Positions 56,601 to 64,000 of a stretch of 64,000 bases of DNA are shown in pieces. The position numbers and the translations under genes are program-made. This DNA comes from JAGVIE01 sp964520905 (GTDB lineage: Bacteria; Bacteroidota; Ignavibacteria; UBA10030; SZUA-254): the NCBI GenBank assembly GCA_964520905.1, contig CAZFQL010000010.1:1-64000 (forward strand), read 5' to 3'. How positions within the stretch are numbered: position 1 is the stretch's first letter; every line of letters begins with the position of its first letter. The notes below the pieces were generated by a model. That model saw only the letters and a list, made by a program, of their open reading frames with translations. It ran no database searches and was not told where the DNA came from.

Positions 56601-58050
56601 ATCCGACGATTATAGTGTAATCAAGTACGATCAAACAGGAACACAGCAATGGGTTTCAATGTATAACGGTCCATTTAATGATGATGATTATGTATCTTCG
56701 ATTGCTAAAGATAAATCCGGGAATGTTTATCTTGCGGGCACATTATACAGTCAATTTAACGCATGTGACTACGGCACTGTGAAATTCAGCCAAGACGGTA
56801 CCCGGCTTTGGGAAGCTATTTATAATGGTCCAATGAATAGTTTCGATTTTGCATCCGGTGTTGCTGTGGATGACAGTCAAAATGTTTACGTTACCGGGTA
56901 CAGCGAAAGTAATACTTCCTACGATTGCGCCACAGTGAAATATGATGAGAATGGCAAAGAGATATGGGCATCCCGCTATGATGGACCGGTGAGCGATGCG
57001 GATTTTGCGTATGCGATTACAATCGATCCGTATGGTTTTGTGTATGTTACGGGTTTTAGTTTCGGAGATGGAACGGGTTCCGACTATGTAACGATCAAAT
57101 ACAACCCCGATGGCTCTGAGCGATGGGTCGCACGGTATAATGGTCCGGGAGCCGGTGATGACAAAGCTGTTGCGATTGCAGTTGATGCTCGGTCGCATGT
57201 TTACATAACCGGTGTGAGTGCGGGGTTGGATAAAACATACGATATGATAACCGTAATGTATGATTCACTCGGAAACGAGATGTGGGCGGTGGTTTATTCC
57301 GGAGGGATCAAATCAAACGACCAACCGAAGGCAATCACATACGATAAAGACGGGAACGTTTATGTAGCAGGAAATACTTATCAGACTGATAACAGCAGTT
57401 ACGATTATGTTACGATCAAATATAATAAACTTGGCGAAGAACAATGGCATGTGAAATACGATGGACCTGCCGGGAATGCAGATATAGCAAGTTCTATTGC
57501 GGTAGATTATGATGGCGGAGTTTATGTCACCGGTAAAAGTATTGGGCTGGATATGTTCTATCATTATGCAACAATCAAATACAACAACACAGGTGGAGTT
57601 GAATGGACTGCCCGATATAGTTCATTTGATGGAATTGAAGACAATGCAGTCGCGATCGGACTTGATGACAAGAAGAATGTATATGTAACCGGAACAAACA
57701 AAAGTTCAGAGTGGAGTGCGATATCGACAATAAAATACTCTCAGTTAGGGACATCGGTTCAGGATGATCCATTGCAAACACCAAAAATATTTCAGCTTTC
57801 TCAAAATTATCCGAATCCATTCAATCCAACGACTATAATCCGTTATCAGTTGCCTGTGAAATGCTGGGTGACGATAAAAATATTCAACCTGCTCGGTCAG
57901 GAAGTGATGAAATTGGTTGATGAAAATCAGGACCCAGGAGTCAGAGAAATTAAATTAAATGCGTCTGGCTTGCCAAGCGGAATGTATTTCTATCACTTAA
58001 AAACTTCTCTCGGTTTTTCCGAGACTAAAAAAATGTTATTAGTAAAATAA
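53659..58050 (+). CDS. type IX-secreted protein with 24 SBBP beta-propeller repeats
   Basis: 1463 residues. Signal peptide at the N-terminus (IKIFLSMFFYATISLIG). From about residue 95 to 1375 it is built of repeats of about 54 residues with the frame DYVTIKYNSSG-QW, YNG, D-A-AI-D--GNVYVTG-S. I count 24 copies of the (I/V)KY---G---W core. This is the SBBP (seven-bladed beta-propeller) repeat; 24 copies would make three propellers or more. The last 85 residues form a type A sorting domain for type IX secretion (QNYPNPFNPTTIIRYQLP, then LNASGLPSGMYFYHLKT). It is therefore exported across both membranes and attached to the surface or released. Substrate unknown; an adhesin or binding role is likely. 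Confidence 0.9.
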   Translation: MISSGIKIFLSMFFYATISLIGQEIYPSRQASLPHQNKSGIEKALPFRLRSLNIGSHHLNDTAFARDQLLNTSPSLSAGDGIPASIKTDVHEIVGDVTVDWVNRYSSNLLPSDDYANDITTDNQQNIYVTGVSNTSFTGADYFTMKYNKRGDSLWTRRFNGRGNGYDEATSLAVDNNGNVFVTGYSFNGVTGFDIVTVKYTSDGMIEWIKEYNGKDDSTDIPIEIALDKDGNIILTGYEYTASSGIDIITIKYNSSGTEQWIRKFNGPAEGDDRPTALNIDPAGNCFVTGFSNGLGTGSDFLIIKYDPNGTELWSDRYTSAGSTEDISTSAAIDSLGNSYLTGYSYQSATSYDYMTIKYNQYGIRQWVSIYNDSLDGSDYATAIGIDDAGNVFVTGSSWGGLNSDDYVTVEYDSSGLMKWSRRYDGTDKLSDVPTVLVVDDPNGKVYITGSINYKIGGSRDIVTIQYSKNGSELWIDRYDGPASADDYPASIALDIKGNVFIVGSSKGEMTSYDLVTMKYLGKEYDQWPSRFNNGSGNNWTNAMTIDQNGNVYIIGTDSSHYLIVKYDSIGVKQWSEEFGQSGSNATGIAVDGSGNVYVTGYSTGLNNNLDYATLKYDASGNQKWAAWYNGTADDADRASAITLDSSGSVYVTGTSAGAGTRKDYLTIKYDSSGIQKWIARYNGSSNLDESAVSLALDKIGNVYVTGTGVRNGSSNDFLTIKYNSKGAKVWEVYYDGTGNGTDVAKAIAVDDIGSVYITGRSFGSLTLSDYVTIKYSTYGIQEWIARYDGPENNNDDPVALTVDANNNVYVTGSSYSDRSSLDFLTVKYNSNGNIQWVRAFNGSGNGSDQAIAISTDGFGNAYITGTSLGNGTMNDIAAIKYTSTGELAWAVRYNDILNADDAARSIAIDRYGYFYVGGNSVGADSKQDILILKYRVTGTPDQAWPARADGRGVGKDIAKTFLVDSLGQVYIAARSKSPISSDDYSVIKYDQTGTQQWVSMYNGPFNDDDYVSSIAKDKSGNVYLAGTLYSQFNACDYGTVKFSQDGTRLWEAIYNGPMNSFDFASGVAVDDSQNVYVTGYSESNTSYDCATVKYDENGKEIWASRYDGPVSDADFAYAITIDPYGFVYVTGFSFGDGTGSDYVTIKYNPDGSERWVARYNGPGAGDDKAVAIAVDARSHVYITGVSAGLDKTYDMITVMYDSLGNEMWAVVYSGGIKSNDQPKAITYDKDGNVYVAGNTYQTDNSSYDYVTIKYNKLGEEQWHVKYDGPAGNADIASSIAVDYDGGVYVTGKSIGLDMFYHYATIKYNNTGGVEWTARYSSFDGIEDNAVAIGLDDKKNVYVTGTNKSSEWSAISTIKYSQLGTSVQDDPLQTPKIFQLSQNYPNPFNPTTIIRYQLPVKCWVTIKIFNLLGQEVMKLVDENQDPGVREIKLNASGLPSGMYFYHLKTSLGFSETKKMLLVK

Positions 58051-58094
58051 CTTTATGTGAGTTGTTGTCCGATAAGTCTGAAAGCCTGTCACAT

Positions 58095-58135
58095 TGAGCT
58101 TGTCGAAATGTGGAAGTGAGCCTTCGACAAGCTCA
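58095..58135. repeat. dispersed palindrome, TGAGCTTGTCGAA type
   Basis: TGAGCTTGTCGAA (58095-58107) and TTCGACAAGCTCA (58123-58135) are perfect inverted copies of 13 bases around a 15-base loop. This word pair is a very common intergenic repeat in many bacterial genomes (from memory). Confidence 0.8.
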
Positions 58136-58195
58136 GGCAGACGAGAATTTTTACTTTATGGACAGCACCGCACGTTTGCTATGCGGGAAAGAGTA

Positions 58196-58245
58196 AAACC
58201 TCCGACTTCCTCAGCGTATTCAGCTTGGTCAGAAGTCGGAGGTTT
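58196..58245. terminator. strong hairpin downstream of the repeat-protein gene
   Basis: AAACCTCCGACTTC (58196-58209) pairs over 14 bases without mismatch with GAAGTCGGAGGTTT (58232-58245); the loop is 22 bases. It lies 145 bases after the gene stop. The T tract is short, so it may be a repeat that also works as a two-way terminator. Confidence 0.6.
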
Positions 58246-58459
58246 AAACACTTGCTGGAGACTTGATTGCTTTTATAGAGATTTGTACATTGTACGCAGA
58301 AAAACAATTATACTATTAGGGCAAAACAAATTTATTTCAACAGAAATGGATTGTAGATATGCAACTGCGCGCATATCTATGTTCCAAACGATATATAACC
58401 GTGCAGTATAATTAATAGTTAGACCACCCTGAAATCAGCATACACAAAGGAGATTCGAG

Positions 58460-58852
58460 ATGATTCCCAAGCATCCAAGCGAACAGATTCTATCAGAATT
58501 GCCCGAACTCAAGCACTGCGGTATTGCGCTCGTTGAATTCGTCGAAGCCCTTGCACATTCAAAAGAATGGTCGTTAAGCAGCAACCGATGGATTATGAAA
58601 TCCAACTTTGTAACATTCCGTGTGCAACCAAGAGTGAGGGCGATAAGAGCTACCTTACGTGGTCGCACTCGTGAGTTTAATCTATTTCCTGAACTTACTT
58701 TGGAGAGAGGACGTGCTGGCGCATACACAGAGTTCGCCTTCAAGGAACCAAAGCAACTTGCGGCGGCAGCCTTCTACATACATCGTGCTCACGAACTCTA
58801 CGAACGTGGCGGGTCAAGAAGAAAATCCAAACAAGTTATCCAAGAAGTCTAA
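58460..58852 (+). CDS. hypothetical protein, 130 residues
   Basis: Not recognised. Starts with ATG 58460 behind a good AAAGGAG site (58446-58452). Soluble and basic, with about 12 percent arginine or more in the middle (FRVQPRVRAIRATLRGRTREFN). Then follow FPELTLERGRAGAYTEF and a helical end (PKQLAAAAFYIHRAHELYERG). No signal peptide or membrane helix. Could bind nucleic acid, which is only a guess from charge. It lies in the accessory stretch 58051-60012 beside a lipoprotein gene. Confidence 0.7.
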   Translation: MIPKHPSEQILSELPELKHCGIALVEFVEALAHSKEWSLSSNRWIMKSNFVTFRVQPRVRAIRATLRGRTREFNLFPELTLERGRAGAYTEFAFKEPKQLAAAAFYIHRAHELYERGGSRRKSKQVIQEV

Positions 58853-58876
58853 TTTAGCAAGGAGGTTCCTATTCTA

Positions 58877-59260
58877 ATGGTACAAAAAATTGTTCTGCTG
58901 TTCCTGTTGACACTCTCTGGTTGTTATGGTTCTGGTGCCTGGTACGGTGGGCGAATGCACGATACAGACGAGAAGGCCAAAGTTAACAATCAAAAAATCA
59001 TGAGGTTGAATATCGGGGATTCAAAGGATAGCCTGCTTATGGTGATGGGCCAACCAAACAAACGAGAGTCATACCAAATTGAGAATAACAGAGTAATCGA
59101 TTTCCTATTCTATCGCACCAGTGGGTGGAGAGGTTCTGACGGCGGTGACAGAGACTATCAATTCACGCCCTTCGCTTTTGAGAACGGTCGTCTGACAGGA
59201 TGGGGAAGGAATTTCTATGACAATGTTGTTCGCCATGCCGTAGAAGTTCAAGTCAAGTGA
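58877..59260 (+). CDS. DUF3192-like lipoprotein
   Basis: 127 residues. Lipoprotein signal LLFLLTLSGC (lipobox LSGC), then mature part with NNQKIMRLNIGDSKDSLLMVMGQP, IDFLFYRT, DGGDRDYQFTPFAFENGRLTGWG. The last motif order (LFYRT, then TPLVF-G-L-GWG) is what I recall of the DUF3192 family, related in fold to SmpA/BamE. An AAGGAGG site lies 10 bases before the start. Attached to a membrane by lipid; role unknown. Confidence 0.75.
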   Translation: MVQKIVLLFLLTLSGCYGSGAWYGGRMHDTDEKAKVNNQKIMRLNIGDSKDSLLMVMGQPNKRESYQIENNRVIDFLFYRTSGWRGSDGGDRDYQFTPFAFENGRLTGWGRNFYDNVVRHAVEVQVK

Positions 59261-59368
59261 GTTCACGGGCGGCCTAACCATTTTAAAAGGGAAAAAGTCA
59301 AATAAATAATACCAATGCTGTGAAGGAGTTCCGCCCAACCACCAGAAAGCAGGCGGTCGAGAAGGATG

Positions 59369-59387
59369 CCTGCCTGCCGCAGGCAGG
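59369..59387. repeat. short palindrome CCTGCCTG-CCG-CAGGCAGG
   Basis: Perfect 8-base inverted arms around CCG, followed by GCGGACAGG. It belongs to the same class of dispersed words as the CCTGTCCGCC stretch inside the type IIG gene. It lies upstream of the four-helix-bundle gene, inside a longer open frame that I reject as coding. Confidence 0.7.
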
Positions 59388-59442
59388 GCGGACAGGTGTA
59401 TTCATAAACTTGCAAAAAGCGTTTAGAGGAGAGCTAATCTGT

Positions 59443-60012
59443 ATGGGCGAAGAAATTAAAATAATACCACCACATGGTGGTTATCAGAAATTGAAATCGT
59501 ATCAAATGTCTGAGATTGCTTACGATGCAACTGTGAAATTCTGTGAGCGTTTCATAGACAAACGCTCACGAACTGTTGATCAAATGGTACAAGCGGCACG
59601 CAGCGGTAAGCAAAACATCGCGGAGGGCAGCATGGCATCAGGCACTTCCAAGAAAACAGAACTCAAGTTAGTTAGTGTTGCAAGAGCCAGCTTGGAAGAG
59701 TTGCTTTTAGATTACCAAGATTTTTTAAGACAGCGCGGGTTGCAATTGTGGGGAAAGGATGATTTGAGAGTTCAGGAGATTCGAAAAATTGGGTCACTTG
59801 GTGATAGGTCATACGTGTCCTATAGGACAAATATTGAAGAGGGAACAGGTGAGGTTGCGGCAAACACTATTATCTGTATTGTACATCAGACTAACTATTT
59901 GCTCGATCAGCAACTGCGCCAACTCGAACAGCAGTTTCTGAAGGAAGGCGGCTTTACTGAAAAGCTATACAATGCTCGACAAGATGCAAGGAGAAAATCG
60001 TCGAAGAACTGA
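59443..60012 (+). CDS. four helix bundle suffix domain-containing protein
   Basis: 189 residues from ATG 59443, chosen because an AGAGGAGAG site (59425-59433) precedes it and the family N-terminus follows (IIPPHGGYQKLKSYQMSEIAYDATVKFC). The open frame upstream to 59320 crosses a palindromic repeat and is not counted. Core: DKRSRTVDQMVQAARSGKQNIAEGS and LVSVARASLEELLLDYQDFLRQRGL. This matches the four-helix-bundle family first met in rRNA intervening sequences, in the subgroup with a C-terminal suffix. Molecular role unknown. Confidence 0.85.
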   Translation: MGEEIKIIPPHGGYQKLKSYQMSEIAYDATVKFCERFIDKRSRTVDQMVQAARSGKQNIAEGSMASGTSKKTELKLVSVARASLEELLLDYQDFLRQRGLQLWGKDDLRVQEIRKIGSLGDRSYVSYRTNIEEGTGEVAANTIICIVHQTNYLLDQQLRQLEQQFLKEGGFTEKLYNARQDARRKSSKN

Positions 60013-60179
60013 ATAAAATCTACTGGATGAAAATATGAAAGTAAACTAGAACCTACCTCTTTTACCTCGTTGTGGAACTCGCCCGCTATCTTAGAATTCA
60101 AACTTTGAAAAGTATCCTAGAATTTGTATCTTTGACGAGGATTAACATGATAAATACGATTTTAAGCTAAATATCGATT

Positions 60180-61853
60180 GTGTGGAAAATGAAAACGAAT
60201 GAAATGAATGAGATTAAGTCTGCTAAGAAATCCTGGACAGAAAAAGCAAATAAGGTTAAGAGCTTACCCATAAAGTTTACCACCGTCTCGGATGAGCCGA
60301 TTGAGATGCTTTACTCACCTGATGACATTGCGCACTTGAATTATCTCTCTGATATTGGTTTCCCCGGTGAGTTCCCATATACTCGTGGAATCCACTCCAA
60401 CATGTATCGCGGCAGACTCTGGACTATGCGTCAGTTTGCGGGCTTCGGCACACCGGAAGATACGAACGAGCGTTATCATTATCTTCTCAAGCATGGGCAA
60501 ACCGGTCTCTCCGTTGCATTCGATCTTCCGACATTAATGGGCAGGGATGCAGACGATTCACAATCTCTGGGTGAAGTCGGTATATGCGGTGTCGCGATTA
60601 GCTCTCTCGCTGATATGGAAGTGTTATTCAAAGGAATCAATCTTGCAGACGTTTCAACATCAATGACAATCAATGCGCCTGCGGCGATGCTTCTGGCTTT
60701 TTATATCGTAGTTGCACAAAAGCAAGGCGCTTCACCTGACCAATTACGAGGAACGATTCAAGCAGATATCCTCAAAGAGTATATCGCTCAAAAAGAATGG
60801 ATTTATCCGCCGCTACCTTCCATGCGGATTATTACCGATATGTTCGAGTATTGCACACGGGAAATGCCGCAGTGGAACCCGATTTCTATTAGCGGGTATC
60901 ATATCAGGGAAGCCGGGGCAACAGCAATTCAGGAACTTGCTTTCACACTCGCAGATGGCTTCGCCTATGTTGAAGCCGGCATAGCAAAAGGTTTGGATGT
61001 GGATGAGTTTGCGCCGAGACTATCATATTTTTTCAATTCTCATCTTGATTTCTTTGAGGAGATAGCGAAGTTCCGTGCGGCACGGCGTATTTATGCAAAA
61101 CGAATGCGCGATAAATATGGCGCTAAAAATCCAAGGTCATGGACGCTCCGATTTCATACACAGACAGCCGGATGTACACTAACAGCACAACAGCCGGAAA
61201 ATAATATTATCCGAACTGCATATCAGGCGCTTGCCGGTGTTCTGGGCGGAACGCAATCGCTCCATACCAATTCAATGGATGAGACGCTTGCTCTGCCATC
61301 AGAGAAAGCTGTTAAGATTGCATTGCGGACACAGCAAATTATAGCACATGAAACAGGCGTTACAAATACAATCGATCCTTTAGGCGGAAGTTATTTTATT
61401 GAAGCATTGACAGATAAGATGGAAAAGGGTGCGGAAGCATATTTCGATAAGATCGACGCTCTCGGTGGTGTGGTTCTCGCGATTGAAGCAGGATTTTTCC
61501 AGCGTGAAATTGCCGAGTCGGCGTATCGCTATCAACTGGAATTGGATAGGAAAGAAAAGATTATCGTCGGCATGAATGATTATATTGAAGACAATGAAAA
61601 AATAGATATTCCTATTTTATCTATACCGCCTGAAGTGGAGATGAAACAGCGTGAAAGGATTGCTCAGGTTCGAAATACCCGTGATAATCTGAAGGTTAAT
61701 GAATCGTTGGATGCGTTGCGCCGCGCCGCGGAGGATGGATCGAATTTGATGCCGCCGCTTATCGAGTGCACTAAAGCGTATGTAACTTTGGGTGAGATGT
61801 GCAATACATTGGCGGAAGTTTTTGGAATCTACGAAGAACCTGCAGTATTTTAA
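60180..61853 (+). CDS. methylmalonyl-CoA mutase family large subunit (catalytic part only)
   Basis: 557 residues covering the TIM-barrel substrate domain: YTRGIHSNMYRGRLWTMRQFAGFG, SVAFDLPTLMGRD, SISGYHIREAGATAIQELAFTLADG, RFHTQTAGCTLTAQQPENNIIRTAYQALAGVLGG (written in two parts in the protein), and TNTIDPLGGSYFIEALTD. The B12-binding domain (DxHxxG) is absent, so a separate small subunit must be coded elsewhere; none is in the window. Start is uncertain: GTG 60180 or ATG 60189, without a clear ribosome site. The next gene starts 2 bases after its stop. Methylmalonyl-CoA or a related acyl-CoA is the substrate. Confidence 0.9.
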   Translation: MWKMKTNEMNEIKSAKKSWTEKANKVKSLPIKFTTVSDEPIEMLYSPDDIAHLNYLSDIGFPGEFPYTRGIHSNMYRGRLWTMRQFAGFGTPEDTNERYHYLLKHGQTGLSVAFDLPTLMGRDADDSQSLGEVGICGVAISSLADMEVLFKGINLADVSTSMTINAPAAMLLAFYIVVAQKQGASPDQLRGTIQADILKEYIAQKEWIYPPLPSMRIITDMFEYCTREMPQWNPISISGYHIREAGATAIQELAFTLADGFAYVEAGIAKGLDVDEFAPRLSYFFNSHLDFFEEIAKFRAARRIYAKRMRDKYGAKNPRSWTLRFHTQTAGCTLTAQQPENNIIRTAYQALAGVLGGTQSLHTNSMDETLALPSEKAVKIALRTQQIIAHETGVTNTIDPLGGSYFIEALTDKMEKGAEAYFDKIDALGGVVLAIEAGFFQREIAESAYRYQLELDRKEKIIVGMNDYIEDNEKIDIPILSIPPEVEMKQRERIAQVRNTRDNLKVNESLDALRRAAEDGSNLMPPLIECTKAYVTLGEMCNTLAEVFGIYEEPAVF

Positions 61854-61855
61854 CA

Positions 61856-62737
61856 ATGAATAATGTCTTAGGATATATCGCTGCCTCTATGAGGTTTCAG
61901 CAGTGGATAAAAAACCTCTTTATCTTTGCTGCTTTAGTATTCTCGGCTAATCTTTTCAATTATCCCGATGTGCTCATCACGCTGGAAGGTTTTTTTATTT
62001 TCTGTTTGACGGCAAGCGGAGTTTATCTTTTTAATGATATAGTCGACATAGAAAAGGATAAACTGCATCCAATAAAATCTAAACGGGCACTTCCGTCAGG
62101 CAAGCTATCCGTGAAGAATGCGACTGTTGCATCAGCTTTCCTTTTGCTCATAGGTGTTTTCGTTTCGTTTCAGTTGAAATTTGAATTTGGTATCGTACTG
62201 TTAGTATATGTTCTCATAAACATCTGGTATACTTACCAGTTAAAAAAGGTGGTCATATTAGATGTAATGACGATAGCGGCTGGATTCGTTTTGCGTGTTA
62301 TTGCCGGCGCTGTGCTCATAGGTGTTCCTACATCCGAGTGGTTAATAATTTGTACGATCTTGCTGTCATTATTCCTCGGATTCAGTAAACGTCGGCATGA
62401 GATCAAGATACTCGAAAATGGAGCAAACACTCATCGGTCGGTTTTACAACATTACAGCCCATACTTCCTTGATCAGATGATAGGGATTGTCACTGCAACT
62501 ACCGTGATGTCGTATGCATTATATACAATTTCGGATGAAACAGTTCATAAATTTGGGACGAAGCATCTTATCTACACTGTGCCGTTTGTTCTGTACGGTA
62601 TATTCCGGTATTTATATCTTGTACATAAAAAAGATGAAGGCGGAGATCCCACCCGGTTGGTCTTGACGGATTTACCGCTTCTTTTCAATATCGTATTGTG
62701 GATTATCACCGCCTCCATTATTATCTACGGAAAATAA
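61856..62737 (+). CDS. UbiA-family prenyltransferase, probably decaprenyl-phosphate phosphoribosyltransferase
   Basis: 293 residues from ATG 61856; a reading from 61799 overlaps the mutase gene and is rejected. Eight or nine membrane helices. The two aspartate motifs of UbiA are seen: NDIVDIEKDKLHP followed by KSKRALPSG, and DVMTIAAGFVLRVIAGA. The start RFQQWIKNLFIFAALVFS matches the subgroup that adds phosphoribose to decaprenyl phosphate. It is packed between the mutase and DUF362 genes (4-base gap to the latter). Confidence 0.85.
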   Translation: MNNVLGYIAASMRFQQWIKNLFIFAALVFSANLFNYPDVLITLEGFFIFCLTASGVYLFNDIVDIEKDKLHPIKSKRALPSGKLSVKNATVASAFLLLIGVFVSFQLKFEFGIVLLVYVLINIWYTYQLKKVVILDVMTIAAGFVLRVIAGAVLIGVPTSEWLIICTILLSLFLGFSKRRHEIKILENGANTHRSVLQHYSPYFLDQMIGIVTATTVMSYALYTISDETVHKFGTKHLIYTVPFVLYGIFRYLYLVHKKDEGGDPTRLVLTDLPLLFNIVLWIITASIIIYGK

Positions 62738-62741
62738 TATC

Positions 62742-63845
62742 ATGGCAAAATCAAAAGTAGCGGTCATAAAAACGCATCCCGAAACGATATTCAAAGATAT
62801 CGAACAACTGATGAAACTGGCGGGTGTACAAGGGGCTTTAGCAAAAGGAAAAACGACCATCCTTAAAGATAATATCTCATGGCATTTTCCTTTCCCGGCG
62901 GCGAATACAACACCATGGCAAATGGAAGGAACCATACTTGCATTGAAGAACGCCGGTTACAACGATCAAGTCTGCGTGCAGAATAAAACGGTTGTTACGA
63001 ATGCATTCAAGGGCGAGGATTTGAATAATTATGTGCCGATCTTCAAACGATATAATATTCCTGTTCTTTATAATTTCAGGGATGAAGATATGCGGTGGAT
63101 CGTCTTCAAACCCAAGGCACGTATGCACGTTCTTAATAAAATATATCCGGAAGGAATCACTATACCGGACTATTTCGAAGGGAAAAATATAGTCCATCTT
63201 CCAACAGTTAAGTGTCATATCTACACGACTACAACCGGCGCGATGAAAAATGCGTTCGGTGGATTGCTTAATACAAAGAGACATTACACACATTCGTGGA
63301 TTCACAGAACGCTTGTCGACTTGCTTGCAATTCAGAAAGAAATCCATTCGGGAATCTTTGCCGTAATGGATGGTACCACAGTAGGTAATGGTCCCGGTCC
63401 ACGAACGATGTTTCCCGTAGTCAAGGATTATATGCTTGCCAGTTCTGATCAGGTCGCAATTGATGCGGTAGCCGCGAAAATGATGGGCTTCGATCCGATG
63501 AGTCTCGAGTACATCAATGTTGCCCACAACGATAAACTAGGGGTAGGGGATATAAGAGATATCGAAATTGTAGGCAGTGATATATCGAATGAATCATGGG
63601 GATTCTCAGTCGGGAACAATGCTGTTAGCTTATTTGGCAACCTTGCATGGTTCGGTCCGCTAAAGTTTATGCAGAAACTTTTCTTTCACACTCCGATGGT
63701 GCATATGTTCGTTTTCGGCTCTGAAGTTTATCACGATTTTTACCGCTGGCCCATAAAAGACCGGAAAGTATTCGAAGACTGGAAACGCACGACCCATTGG
63801 GGACAACTCTTCGAAAAATACAGATCTGGCGAGATATGGAGATAA
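62742..63845 (+). CDS. DUF362 domain-containing protein
   Basis: 367 residues without signal peptide or the ferredoxin part found in some relatives. Seen: KTTILKDNISWHFPFPAANTTP, NIVHLPTVKCHIYTTTTGAMKNAFGGLL, VMDGTTVGNGPGPRTMFP and SSDQVAIDAVAAKMMGFDPMSLEYI, all standard DUF362 blocks. Function of the family is not settled. Starts 4 bases after the prenyltransferase gene and is probably co-transcribed. Confidence 0.88.
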   Translation: MAKSKVAVIKTHPETIFKDIEQLMKLAGVQGALAKGKTTILKDNISWHFPFPAANTTPWQMEGTILALKNAGYNDQVCVQNKTVVTNAFKGEDLNNYVPIFKRYNIPVLYNFRDEDMRWIVFKPKARMHVLNKIYPEGITIPDYFEGKNIVHLPTVKCHIYTTTTGAMKNAFGGLLNTKRHYTHSWIHRTLVDLLAIQKEIHSGIFAVMDGTTVGNGPGPRTMFPVVKDYMLASSDQVAIDAVAAKMMGFDPMSLEYINVAHNDKLGVGDIRDIEIVGSDISNESWGFSVGNNAVSLFGNLAWFGPLKFMQKLFFHTPMVHMFVFGSEVYHDFYRWPIKDRKVFEDWKRTTHWGQLFEKYRSGEIWR

Positions 63846-63933
63846 AGAGCGGATGCTCTTGATAAATATTCTCCATACCTTTCTCGTTCACAGATTGTCT
63901 AGTAATCATCAGAAATAATAAATTATTTTAACT

Positions 63934-64000
63934 TTGTCAACGCAACGTAAGTCGGAATTTTATCTTTTATTAGTCACTATCATCTGGGGGAGTACATTCG
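63934..64000 (+). CDS. N-terminal start of an EamA/DMT-family transporter (partial)
   Basis: From TTG 63934 the frame reads STQRKSEFYLLLVTIIWGSTF and runs off the window. The first helix with IIWGSTF is the classic start of DMT-superfamily (EamA) transporters. The start codon is uncertain since only 22 codons are visible. Confidence 0.6.
   Translation, partial: MSTQRKSEFYLLLVTIIWGSTF

Larger units (their letters stand above)
58051..58459. other. 409-base gene-free gap with repeats
   Basis: Between the repeat-protein gene and the next small gene there is no believable coding region; one open frame (58094-58411) runs through both hairpins with unlikely composition. The first half holds a dispersed palindrome and a strong hairpin, listed separately. 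58246-58440 is AT-rich with no structure I can name; a GTTAGAC at about 58418 is noted under rejected items. Confidence 0.7.

Noticed and set aside
53900..57750. Regularly spaced DNA repeats
   Set aside because: They are coding SBBP repeats of about 160 bases with varied sequence, not a CRISPR array; no cas genes.
58094..58411. 105-codon open frame
   Set aside because: It runs through two palindromes, has no ribosome site and no protein-like composition.
59260..59340. GCCTAAC (59272) and, further up, GTTAGAC (about 58418), which resemble integron attC core sites
   Set aside because: No matching partner core lies at the usual 57-141 base distance, and no imperfect attC palindrome or integrase is present.

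Overview
The window looks like chromosome from a member of the Bacteroidota, most likely the Ignavibacteria/Chlorobi side. The main clue is the secreted repeat protein at 53659-58050. It ends in a type IX secretion sorting domain with the NYPNPFNPTT signature typical of that lineage. The pheS-pheT-zapA-rny gene order and the in-frame palindromic repeats of the RHAELVSAS type fit the same group. The DNA is moderately AT-rich. Shine-Dalgarno-like sites are visible before many genes, and two clear promoters have the form TTGNNN-17-TATATT. This is an inference from protein motifs; no 16S gene is present.

Layout. 131-688: outer-membrane protein gene broken by one stop. 886-7619: giant KaiC-like/PAS/GAF histidine kinase followed by a response regulator. 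7764-9059: asnS. 9128-10926: two-gene restriction-modification unit. 10936-13856: ABC exporter and a small outer-membrane protein. 13914-29227: the membrane arm of respiratory complex I (nuoJ, K, L, M, N), heavily interrupted. An inverted-repeat element lies between nuoK and nuoL. An MNT/HEPN pair, with the HEPN broken by a stop, lies between nuoL and nuoM. Between nuoM and nuoN is an 8.5 kb block with an NhaD antiporter, a K+/H+ antiporter, a tandem Usp protein, two gene remnants, a long hairpin and a type IIG restriction enzyme that itself carries two repeat insertions.

29232-34006: nnr, VanZ-like, tgt, yajC, ribBA. 34146-35171: greA and a CYTH protein. 35297-35802: tRNAs Gly, Cys, Leu, Val. 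35905-45268: a translation and cell-division cluster (thrS, infC with an AUA start, rpmI, rplT, pheS, pheT, a coiled-coil protein, zapA, a structured-RNA candidate, rny). 45333-53533: coaE, nadB, purF, pgsA, ftsY, a dipeptide epimerase gene broken by one stop, and mutL. 53659-58050: the type IX-secreted beta-propeller-repeat protein. 58051-60012: accessory stretch with palindromic repeats, a small hypothetical protein, a DUF3192-like lipoprotein and a four-helix-bundle suffix protein. 60180-64000: methylmalonyl-CoA mutase large subunit, a UbiA-family prenyltransferase, a DUF362 protein and the first codons of an EamA-type transporter.

Themes. Most genes are housekeeping. The unusual material is (1) accessory genes packed inside the nuo cluster, (2) three otherwise intact genes each broken by a single in-frame stop, (3) palindromic repeats inserted in frame in a restriction enzyme gene, (4) a structured-RNA candidate between zapA and rny, and (5) the AUA start of infC. 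I found no convincing new multi-gene system. The best candidates for something undescribed are the structured RNA at 43382-43649, the degenerate KaiC-like domain fused to the giant kinase, and the long hairpin at 24287-24361.
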